Of a stretch of 64,000 nucleotides of DNA, positions 1 to 9,745 are shown piece after piece. The translations under genes were made by a program, and so were the position numbers. Location: contig JBBPUQ010000008.1 in NCBI GenBank assembly GCA_038501195.1, positions 3,296,501 through 3,360,500 of the forward strand, written 5' to 3'. A model generated the notes under the pieces. The model did not search any database. It was not told where the DNA came from and saw nothing but the letters and a program-made list of their open reading frames with translations. Position 1 is the first letter of the stretch. Every line of letters begins with the position of its first letter. Source of the DNA: Nemania diffusa. Taxonomy: Eukaryota > Ascomycota > Sordariomycetes > Xylariales > Xylariaceae.

Positions 1-2717
1 AGCCCCTTTTTCTATTGGTGCCATTTTTTATCGTGTGATGTCAAAAATAATAAATACAGTTGTATGCAAAGCTACAACTCCAGCTTATTACTTATAGAGT
101 TATACTTACCTACATGTCGATGTATTTTTGTTACTTTTATAGTACCAGTATAATAACACCGATATAATCCTTGGTGTGATATTGAATTCTAGCTTGGTGA
201 AGTTTTCTATGCGTACAGTGTCTACGCCGCACAGTAACAGCACCACCAAAAAGAAAAATTAAAGGGACAAAAAAGAAAGTACATATAACAACTACCTAAA
301 ACATAATCTCATGCTTGAATCTTGGTGAACTGCATTCATGCTCCGCTCATACTTACACGTATGCCGTAGGTAGTTGAACAGGTAACTAAAAGTGCTAAAT
401 GCGCTAGTTGACGCGGTACCTCGACTAGGTAGCGACCCCAGTGGGATGGACCCATAGCTAAGTTGTATCAGGGTTGGAACAACGCGGGGCTCCTTCACCT
501 TTCCCGCTCCTTACCTGCTGTTATTAGGAAGTATTATTACCACCCACTAGTGTATCTTTGAAAGTTGGTAGGTAGGCACATATTAGTCTAGGCACCATGC
601 TCTCTGCGTACATACCTAAAGGTGTAGATAGTACTGTAGGGCACGCCGCATCAGCTGTGGACTGTTAGGTTGGTACCCCTCTAAGTACGAGGGGCAGCCA
701 GTTAGACAAGGTCTGCCTACTCCTTTCGTTATCATCTCTTGCCGAAATGGATGTGAGAGATAAGTAAACTATTTCTTTTTTTCTCGATACGATACTAAAA
801 GAGGCCATAAAATTATGGCCTTATCAAAACGCCAATACGAAGTAACTCAATACGAAAAGGGAAAGAAAAAAAGAATTACGAAACAATGCAACGCTATTCT
901 CATGCTCGCCTAGGAAATACGTACGCAGTACCTAGGTGCTCTCATGTTCAGATGTCAGCTCTAGCTACACTACATATCTACTAGTGACTATGTGTATGTA
1001 GGGGAGGCGATTGAAACCAAGAGCCGCCCCCTCCCCGCTGACCGGGTTGGTACAACTAAGTACAATGATGCATGGCACCACAGCTAGATTCTTGCGCTTA
1101 TGCGGAGAGATTGGGCGGACGTGCAGAACGGCCGTGCAGAGGGGGCTCTCTGAGGTGTCCGTGATTCATCTCTTCTGCGCGTGAGATGGAACATATGACA
1201 AGAATCTAGCTGGGTCCTGGATATGACTCCCCCTTTGTCTGTTCCCTACGGCATGGATTTCTGCCATCGCCAACATGAAACCCCTCTCCATCGTTACCGT
1301 TGCTGTCGAAGTCTAGACCCTTGTGACATCTGGGCATTGTACTTATTCTGTTCTGTTCCGTCCCATCCGAGGTTTTGTCCTGGTCCTGGATTATACGTGC
1401 TGTCAAAGGTTGATACTGAGTTGAGTCTATACGCGTGCGCATAGTACCTACTAAAATCATAGCACACATACAGTTGTGTGTAGTAGGTGGTCCAAGATAA
1501 CACTTCACGCCCAGGGTGAGGTGCAGATGAATGGCTCTTGCAAGTCTCGGCTGATAAGGTATGTATGTAGGTATGACGACATGAAAGGGTTGACTATTTA
1601 GTCTACTCCATTTGGACAAGAACGGGATAATGTTGCATGGGCTTCTAATCGCGACGGGCACTATCGGCTTCACGGATAGCTGGGTGTATTGTAGGGTATG
1701 TTACATGCCTCTTCTTGGCATCCCTGGTCGACAATACCTACCACCTATCAACATGCCATCATAGTTGATGACATCCCAGGAAACTACAAGACAATAGACG
1801 CGTGGTTATATACTCACTTAACTTTGTGTGTATACTCATGTTTCCACACGCGACGGACCGAAGGCTCCTGGTTTACATCTCCGAAGGATTACCCATCGTG
1901 TAGCTAGAATTTGACAGATTTATAGACATGAGGGCAAGTGACACTTGTGCGCAACATCGATAGCTTGCCACAAGATGATCCCCATTATACTTATAACTAA
2001 TATCGAACTCTCTTTCGCCCATTGACTATGCTAACACCAAGACAATTATCCTGGGCGTAATCCTAGAAGCAAGCATACCTACCAAATGCTTATATTCTAG
2101 CGTGCTAGGTACCTCCTATTCTAGGTACCTGGTAGACTATCTAAATAATTTACACACATAAACTCTCCGGTCATTGGGCTTAGGCCCAACAAGGATGGTC
2201 GATAGTCACCAATTGAGTAAACCACTCAGGGTTGATCCACGAACATGTTCATTTATAATTTATACGGAATACAGACTTGAGCTCGTAGATCTAAAACAAC
2301 GATTAAAATTAGGGTTAAGGTTAAAGCATGCGTCCACATCGGGGGACCAAGATTCGTCTTTATAGTCAAACTTACATAGGTATATTCTACATGTATATTG
2401 TCCAGGCAGTCCAGGGTAGGCTGTGGCAGGCTTGGATACAGATACAGTAGTCGGCTTTTGTAGCAAAGCTAGACAGGGAGTGCTTGCCCCACAATTTGTT
2501 TGGAAGCTTTGATAAGTTCGGGCCAGACTTTATCGGTTGAACATCATCTGTACCTACCTATACAGAGTACAAGGGTTCTCGAAGCTATACTATGCATACC
2601 TACCCAAGCTAAGCTCCTCTATTTTCTACCTACACATTCGTGCAGTAGGTAATCCAAATACTCCCCACCAGACAGATGATAGACCTATAAGGCGCCTTAC
2701 GCGCTGGCAAGGTCCAA
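1..2717. other. Intergenic region, no gene recognised
   Basis: No frame here reads like a conserved protein. Open frames are short and overlap one another on both strands. The sequence is moderately AT-rich and sprinkled with TACCTA/TAGGTA hexamers, for example around 571-580, 1736-1745 and 2550-2560. The last few hundred bases should contain the promoter of the G-patch gene that starts at 2718. Confidence 0.6.
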
Positions 2718-4943
2718 ATGTCCTACAAACGAAACCGGGCGCAATTCGAAGCCGACCTCCAAGCTCAGCAATCCCCCTACGTCGTCTTCGGCACCCCACT
2801 ACCCCCCCTGGACCCCGACGTCCGCGATGACGGCTCCTATGTACCCGTATGGAAGCAGGAGGTGAGGGATGAGCACGGCCGGAAGCGCCTGCACGGCGCC
2901 TTCACCGGTGGATGGAGTGCCGGCTACTTCAACACCGTCGGCTCCAAGGAAGGCTGGACACCCTCGACCTTCGTGTCGTCTAGGTCGAATCGTAATAAAG
3001 ACGAGGGCAAGACGTCACAGCAGCGCATAGAAGACTTCATGGACGATGAGGACCTGGCAGATGCAGCCGAGGCCGAAAAGCTACAAACCGCACAGGGATT
3101 TGCCGGCCTGGGCTCTACCGAGGAGGATGGTGTTCGACGGGGTGGCCTGGCCGATCTCTTTCGCGTCCAAGGAGAGACCATGGGCGTCAAGCTCCTGAGG
3201 CGCATGGGATGGAAAGATGGGCAAGGTATTGGGCCCAAGGTGCGCCGGAAAGCTAGGCTTGACATCAGCAGCAAACCTAGCGCGACACAAGATGCTAGCA
3301 ACACCTACCTCTTCGCGCCCGAGAACGTCTCTATGATAGCCTTTATCAAAAAAAGAGACCGCAAAGGTCTAGGATACGAGGGCGAATCAAGATTGACGTC
3401 AATGGCAGGTATTTCTAAACCGGAAGCTGGTGAGAGCTCCGAAGAAGAAACTCTGGGTGCACCATTACGACGGCCAGGGTCACTGAAGAAGGAAAAGAAG
3501 AATAAATTCGGGAAGGGGGGCATCGGTATAGGGATCTTGAACGATACCGGCTCCGATGATGAGGATCCCTATGAGATCGGTCCTAAAATATCTTATAATC
3601 GAGTAATAGGAGGCGACAAGAAGAAGAAGAAAATCGGCACAACGGCGGCCAATCCAGGCCTTAGTGCCGTACCAGTATTTAGATCAAGAAAGAATATCTT
3701 AGCAAGGTCGAGCAGGAGTTTACGGAAGTGCCATGACGGCCGCCTACCGCTAGACGGATTCACCTTCGGCGCTAACCCCGACGACCTCGTATCCTCGATC
3801 AATTCAGAAGACAAATATCCGCCTCCAGCAATTCCACCAGGCTGGAAACCTAGCAAGGGGCGCAAGGCTGAGGAGGAAAAGGCAAAAGACTACACATCCA
3901 CAGCAGACGCCGCAAAGGCGTCCAAACTCGACCCCAAATCACGCGCCGCTCTCCTCGGCGAGGCGCAACTCCCCGGGAAATCCGTCTTCGACTTCCTGTC
4001 CCCCGAGGCCCGCGAGCGCCTCGCGTCCGCGACCGGGAAGACGAACCTGCCCCCGGCCCTCGGCGAGGTGCCCGCGGAGTTCGCGCTCACGGAGGCCGAG
4101 AGGCAGCAGGAGCTCGTCCGCCAGCTGCCGGACCTCGACAAGGCGACGGCGGTCGCGGCGCTCGTGCGCGGCGCCAGCGGCACGGGGCCGGCGCCGTACG
4201 CGGACGACGAGGCCAAGCGCGGCCGCTACCGCGCGTACCTCGAGTACGCCGCCGGCTTCACCAAGGCCGTCCCCGCGCGGCCGGCCGCCATGCGCACGCA
4301 GGACTGGGCGCGCGAGCTCCACGAGTTCGTCAGCTGCGCGCGCATCTTTAAGCCCATGACCGGCCTCATGGCCTCACGGTTCACGACGTCGACCGCCGCC
4401 GCCGCCAAGTCGGCCTCAGACCCCTCGCCCGCGCCGCCCGAGAACGCCGCGGAAGAGGCGGAAACGTATGGCCCCCCGACGAGGACCGTGACAGACTTCT
4501 ATCCCACGCGACTCCTCTGTAAGCGCTTCAACGTCCCGCCTCCCGCGCACGTGCAGCCCGACGCGGAGGTGGTGACGGGTAGTAAAGCTTCGTCTGCGGC
4601 TGCTGGCATGGGCGCGGCTATGGGCATGGGCGTGGGCGTGGGCGCAGGGGCCATATTCAGCGAGGGCGCCATGACGCTTGACGAGCTTATGAGGCAGGCT
4701 CAGGCCGCTGCGGGTGCTTCTGGGGCTGGCAATGCGAATCATGGCGATACTGCGCGCCGAGCCACTGGTGAGAGTGGTGTGGGCGGTAACCAGAGGTTAC
4801 TTGAGCATAGTAGTGAGGCCGCGCAGAAGCAACACGCGCTGGTGGAAGTCAATGCGGATGTTAATGAGGCGCTTGAGGGGAAGAGGGCGCAGGAGGAGGT
4901 GCTGAAAGCTATATTTGGGGATAGTAGTGATGAGGAGGATTAG
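2718..4943 (+). CDS. GPATCH1: GPATCH1-like G-patch domain protein
   Basis: Intronless frame of 741 codons. The N-terminal ~110 residues match the DUF1604 block typical of GPATCH1/TOUGH proteins (QQSPYVVFGTPLPPLDP near residue 17, then HGAFTGGWSAGYFNTVGSKEGW near 59). A G-patch follows at about residues 155-175 (MGVKLLRRMGWKDGQGIGPK), with the expected hydrophobic, aromatic and glycine pattern. Family members associate with spliceosomes and are thought to activate a DEAH helicase through the G-patch; that role is inferred from homology. A short Gly/Met/Val/Ala run sits near residues 633-650, and the C-terminus is acidic. The start is chosen because the conserved N-terminus begins here. Third-position GC rises sharply from about 3930 to 4560 compared with the first half of the gene. 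It converges with UTP14, the two stop codons lying about 320 bases apart. Confidence 0.93.
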   Translation: MSYKRNRAQFEADLQAQQSPYVVFGTPLPPLDPDVRDDGSYVPVWKQEVRDEHGRKRLHGAFTGGWSAGYFNTVGSKEGWTPSTFVSSRSNRNKDEGKTSQQRIEDFMDDEDLADAAEAEKLQTAQGFAGLGSTEEDGVRRGGLADLFRVQGETMGVKLLRRMGWKDGQGIGPKVRRKARLDISSKPSATQDASNTYLFAPENVSMIAFIKKRDRKGLGYEGESRLTSMAGISKPEAGESSEEETLGAPLRRPGSLKKEKKNKFGKGGIGIGILNDTGSDDEDPYEIGPKISYNRVIGGDKKKKKIGTTAANPGLSAVPVFRSRKNILARSSRSLRKCHDGRLPLDGFTFGANPDDLVSSINSEDKYPPPAIPPGWKPSKGRKAEEEKAKDYTSTADAAKASKLDPKSRAALLGEAQLPGKSVFDFLSPEARERLASATGKTNLPPALGEVPAEFALTEAERQQELVRQLPDLDKATAVAALVRGASGTGPAPYADDEAKRGRYRAYLEYAAGFTKAVPARPAAMRTQDWARELHEFVSCARIFKPMTGLMASRFTTSTAAAAKSASDPSPAPPENAAEEAETYGPPTRTVTDFYPTRLLCKRFNVPPPAHVQPDAEVVTGSKASSAAAGMGAAMGMGVGVGAGAIFSEGAMTLDELMRQAQAAAGASGAGNANHGDTARRATGESGVGGNQRLLEHSSEAAQKQHALVEVNADVNEALEGKRAQEEVLKAIFGDSSDEED

Positions 4944-5260
4944 TTTGGGAGATGTTGATGGTGATATATTTATACCCGTAGTTGCAGTTGAAGATTATAT
5001 ATACATCTATTTGAGCACCGTATGTGTGTCCTGATTTGCGGCACTAGCATTATTAGTTGGCGATATATATCTAAATAGGGTCCCTATTACAAACTGCCGA
5101 CATATTCATCTTTATGTTCTAACGTCGTTAGCATGCATGCATTGACTCTATGATCTATTCTACTATATCCCTCTTTACATAGTATGCGTGCTTGGCTATA
5201 TATATCCCAACCTAAAATATTTTCAAGAGCATGTATCTCAAAACGGTCTTAGGTAATACA
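4944..5260. other. Intergenic spacer between two convergent genes
   Basis: An AT-rich spacer holding the 3' ends of the G-patch gene (+) and UTP14 (-). It contains several ATATAT runs that could serve polyadenylation on either strand. No reading frame of note. Confidence 0.6.
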
Positions 5261-8238
5261 CTACTCTATAGGCTTGGATATAGGGGCAATGATGCCCTGC
5301 TTGATGATGACGCGCGGTTTCGTGGCGTCCTGGAACGACTGCTTGGTCAAGAACTCGGGGCCCATGGGCACTCGCAGACTGCGCTCGTACTGAGCTCTAC
5401 TCTCGTATTGGTGAGGCAGATTGGAGGCGAGATATTTGTCGTTCTGTGCAGTTTCTCGTTAGCAAAATATGTTTCTTAGAAGAGAGGGTAGGTGACGATT
5501 GGGAATATAGAGATTGTATAAGGATGGGAAGTGAAGGGAAATATGGAGGAAGAGAGGTGAGAACGAACCTTTTTAACGCGTTTCTCGTTGATGATTACCC
5601 TGCTGTTCTGGAAATCCTTGCGGGCTTCGGGCTTCACACCCTCCTTCTTGGTAAAGAACTTGCGCCCATTCTTCTGTCGTTGAGTGACGCCTTCGCCAAC
5701 CCACTAAAGAGGAGCCAACTATTAGTACTTCGGAGTTGTTCACCAAAGACACAAATATTTGGGTACGGTCACTTACGGAGCCCCAACCGGGTAGCGTCGT
5801 CTCGACGACCTTCTCATCGTCCTCGGCGATGGCAGCATCCTTTTCAGCTTGGAATTCTGCTTCGAAGACATCTAGACCTCCAAAGGCCCTTTCGATGAGC
5901 TCTTGTTCTCGGAACTGGACGGGCAAATGTTGGTCTTCGTCATCTGACGAGTACTCGGCTTGTACCGTTGCGTCCTTTTTCTGGGCTTTGGTTTTTGCCT
6001 GTGCTGGGGGATGAGCGGACACCGCTACAGAGTTAATGTCGATTTCTAACACGTCTGTGCTGGGCGCTGCCTTTTTGCCTCTTTGTTTCTTCGAAGACCC
6101 AGACGCCGTGGGCTGGCTCCACGCGCCGGTTGTCCCATTTATATCGTGATCTTGAGGAACTGAAGCTGAAAGCACTTTGGATCTGTTGCTTATTGGGTTC
6201 TGGGCAATGCTTGTATCCTCTTGAACCTGGTCTACGTCCTCCGCCTTTGCTTTTTTGTTTGGCTTCTTCGCTTTGAGCGCCTGCCTGGAGTCGGCTGGCA
6301 AGCCGAATGTCCGCCTCCCAATGTCTTCTGGACCATGATCGGATTCACTCTGATCCTCGGCATCTGAAGCAAGCTCCCGTCTCATATCAGCTATCAACTC
6401 GTCGTTCTCCTGTCTCCGCCTTGCCTCCGCCTTTTTCATGAACTCCATGTTCATGAGTTTTGACTTCGGCTCAGCATCTTCTGTGGCGTCGAGTTTTTTG
6501 AGCTGCCGTAAAAGTTTTACCCTTTCGTCAATGACGGAACCATCCGAGTCGTCCGAGTCATCAGATTCATCGTCTGAGCCTTGGTTTATGGGTTTTCCTT
6601 CAATACGACGACGGAGCTCCTCGTCTCGTCTCGCCATCTCGGTGACTCCTACACGGACGTCCTCATCCCACGCGGCTCGGCCATTTTTATTAGCTTGTTT
6701 AGCCCACTTGCTCTCCCGATGCCGTGCTCCCATTCTCTCGGTCGCACGTTGGCGATCCAGAGCCTCTCGCTCCCCTTCACTGTCGAGCTCGCCTGATGCA
6801 GCCAAAATCTCCCGCTCTTTAATTTCATCCCGTTCCCTCTGTCTTCTGTGTACACGATGATAGGCCTTGGACTTAATCTTTTTGATTCGCTTCGCTCTTG
6901 CTTCTTCCCTAGACTGAAGCTCCCGCTCTCGGCGTTTTTGCTGTTGCAAAGCCTTCTTAGAGACGGTATTGCCCTCTTCGTCAACAACAACCGCCCTTTC
7001 CTTTGGCTCAGCAGTCAAACTTAGACCGCTTTCCTCCATGATGGCCATGATGGTATTTTCGAGCTCTGTTCCAGCCGTCTTTTGAGTTAGGGGTGCAAGC
7101 TCGCTGTTGTCGTGACGAGCTAACCCTGTTTCGTGTTGAGCTAATGGGAAAACAAGACTGGTATCTGTCCTACGCATGGCTTTGACAGTGTCAAGCCAGC
7201 GACCTAAGGTCTCGTTGGTTTTCTCGTACGCGACCGAGCGATCGAGTTTCGCTTGTGCCCGGCGCGCAAGGGGAACATCGAGTTTTTGTTTCTTGGTAGC
7301 CCGCTCGTCCTTAGTCAAAAGTTTGAGGGACTTCTTGAGCTCCGAGTCTTTCACACTTAAGAGGCCTAATTCTTTGAGACCGAGTTTCGGTTTCGGAGCT
7401 GTGATCTCCATCTCGTCCTCATTTGCATCCTTGGCCCCTCCAAATTGCGATACCCAGGCATTGATATCTGCATCTTCCGGATGGTCCTCGTCGTCTGACT
7501 CGACATCAGAAGATTCATCGCCAGATTCATCACCGGAGTCTTCAGAGCTATCTTCGTCTTCCTCCTGAGCGCCATCCGGTTGGTCATCGTCCTCCGACAT
7601 GGACATGTCTAGAGCAGCGGCAAGGTCTATGGCGTCGGAGCCGAGGGAGGCACCATCAGCGTCGTCAATGCCTTCGTCTTCATCATCATCATCGTCGTCG
7701 TCCTATATCGCCAATTAGCAATGCTGGTATTTATGTTTTCTAGACTTTCTTGCGCTCAGCCTACCTCCTTAGCCTGCTTCTTCTTTCTCTTGCTGCCAGG
7801 GAATTTGAAATTCTCAAAACGCTCCTCGTCGCTCTCGCCAAAAGCTTCGTCACTATCTATTTCGGAGTCGTCGTCTGGGTCTACCGCGTTCACGCGCCAC
7901 GAGTTGCCAGAGCTATCGCTGCCATATTCGACGTTCTTGTCCTCGTCCCGCCGAGCGCCGCGGCGCATTTTCCGAGGGCGTCCCTCGTCCTCGTCGCTAT
8001 CCTCGTCATCTTCATCGTCCCGGGCGTGCTTCCCGCGCGGTGCGTCGTCGTCGAGGTCCGCATCGAGCTGGCGGTTTCGTGGGGTGCGCTTTTGCTGCTC
8101 GCCAACCTCTGCTTGGGCGGCGGCGTAGGCATTGAGAGCCTTACTGTTCGCCTTCGCCTTCGATCGCTTGTTGTTCCCCTTGCCTCCACCGCCGTTAGCT
8201 GCAATGAGCGGCCGGCCGTGCGATTGACGGCCAGGCAT
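5261..8238 (-). CDS. UTP14: U3 snoRNP-associated protein Utp14
   Basis: Four exons on the minus strand: 8238-7765, 7702-5777, 5703-5569 and 5443-5261, giving 905 residues. All junctions are phase 0, with gtaagt/gtaggc-type donors and introns of 62, 73 and 125 bases. The central region is strongly acidic and Lys/Arg-rich with coiled-coil character. The C-terminal third carries the Utp14 signatures: LPGWGSW split by intron 2, then NGRKFFTKKEGVKPEARKDF and NSRVIINEKRVKK, and a last exon with NDKYLASNLPHQYES and VPMGPEF. Utp14 is a nucleolar component of the small-subunit processome and activates the helicase Dhr1 during U3 snoRNA release (known for yeast). It shares a divergent promoter with the mL41 gene. 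Splicing the last two exons is needed to recover the conserved C-terminus. Confidence 0.95.
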
Positions 8239-8906
8239 TGTGGATTATGGTCGCTCGTTCGGTTGTAGGTAGTTTCTGCAGGTTTACTAATAATCCGTTT
8301 CTTGTTGAAGTCCCGAGACGCTTATAACAGGGCTGAGCTGAGTTTAAATTTGCCCAATGCCGGCTAGAGACCGAGACTAAAAAGGAGGGCAAGTGCAGGA
8401 TACCGCCACAGGTGAGTAAGTTAAGTATGTATTATGTAGGCTCGTAGCTAGCTGAGTACAGCATACTCGAGTTTGTTATACCGATAAATCGATTACCAGA
8501 ACTTTTTCTTATCGCGATAGTGGGGGAGCTCCTATCGATCCTTTAGTGTTCTGTGGCAGCCAACTACGGCGACCCGCTAGAATAGCAGGGTCCACCTAAA
8601 CTAGACCCTTGTCGACAATTGGATTTTCTAGAACAGCGACTTCATCGCTAGATTGTCGATAGAAGACGACAATTGCATCACCTTACCGCAGCCGTTAAGG
8701 AGATAGTCCAATACTCGATTGGTATCTCGGAAGTAAAAGTAAAGAAATAATAAAGCACCATCCCGTCGAATTCCCCAAACGAGAGCGGGTAGCAACTGTT
8801 CAAGCGGTACCCCGTGCGCGAGGATCACCGGCAAGCGATTGAGCGGCCGTCAGAAAGCTGCGAAGCAAATAGAAGAGGAAGAGCCAGGCCAAGAAGCGAG
8901 GCGAAA
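8239..8906. promoter_or_regulatory. Divergent promoter of UTP14 and mL41
   Basis: A 668-base head-to-head promoter between two ribosome-related genes. It holds perfect palindromes: TATCGCGATA at 8510-8519 and TTGTCGACAA at 8609-8618, plus a related GACGACAATTGC near 8667. No TATA box stands out. Assigning a binding factor would be guesswork. Confidence 0.5.
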
Positions 8907-9303
8907 ATGCAGCCTACACTTGCGCTTCTAGGGCGCTTTCGCAAGCTCCGGCTAACGACCAAGGACATCAAGAAGGGCTTCTACAAGGGCACACGAACCG
9001 GATCCATGGGTCGCCACACCAAGTACGGTGGCTACATCATCGACTGGAACAAGGTGCGGACCTATGTCTGCCCTCCTGATCTCGACACATTCAAGGTGTG
9101 TTTTATATACTCCATGCGCCCCGTTTCCCTTCCGCGCCGCTTGCCCGGGTAGATACTGATTATGCGGCTGCGACATACAGTTAACCCCGTTTGTCTCGAG
9201 GAAGATGCCGCCTACGATGGGTCGCTACGAGGGATATAGCTTGGGCCCCAAGAGTGCCGAGCTATATCTGGATAGATGGAAGTCTGAGAACGGACTGGAC
9301 TAA
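8907..9303 (+). CDS. MRPL27: Mitochondrial large-subunit ribosomal protein mL41 (yeast MRPL27 family)
   Basis: Two exons, 8907-9095 and 9181-9303, joined in phase 0 across an 85-base intron, encode 103 residues. The motif [17 protein letters not shown], then [18 protein letters not shown] and [11 protein letters not shown], with FKLTPFV created across the splice site, is the hallmark of the mL41 family. The protein is a structural subunit of the mitochondrial large ribosomal subunit. The ATG at 8907 is preferred because the family N-terminus starts directly with it; the frame stays open upstream but has no ATG. Length is normal for a fungal member. The gene is divergent from UTP14. Confidence 0.94.
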
Positions 9304-9745
9304 AAAGGGCCACAAGATCTAGACAATGAGACGACTTCTCTTCCTGTCGCTGAGTCCACGACGACAGAATGGTGGGGTAATCGGGATAGAGAGATACGGT
9401 GTATCAAAGAATACTAAATATATAAAGGCAGGAGGCCAAGAAACCCTCCACATGACAAGATAGGACCACGATGAGATAGGGCCGGAGATGCCGAACTCCT
9501 AGTGATCCTCTTGTTGATAGAAATCTACAAATGTACTATATTGACAGATAAACAGTGTATCACCATAAGAACACTGAATCGAAGTTCCAGACACGTAAAA
9601 GGGATCGCATTAAGTTTACCATGGTACGGCTGCTAACGAGGGTATACGAAGTAGAAACATACAAAATAAAGGCTATTCCAAAGACTTGGGTATACGGTCT
9701 CGCGCTCTTCTCTCTTAAAATCCAAATACAACCACACCGAAGACC
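9304..9745. other. Intergenic spacer between two convergent genes
   Basis: A spacer of 442 bases between the mL41 stop (+) and the hydrolase stop (-). It is AT-rich and presumably 3' UTR of both genes. No frame is conserved. Confidence 0.6.

Noticed and set aside
1206..1673. 155-codon minus-strand frame near the left end
   Set aside because: Overlaps two other frames, has no motif, and its composition is not protein-like.
2306..2326. Telomere-like TTAGGGTTAAGG
   Set aside because: Only one perfect TTAGGG unit; not an array, and expected by chance.
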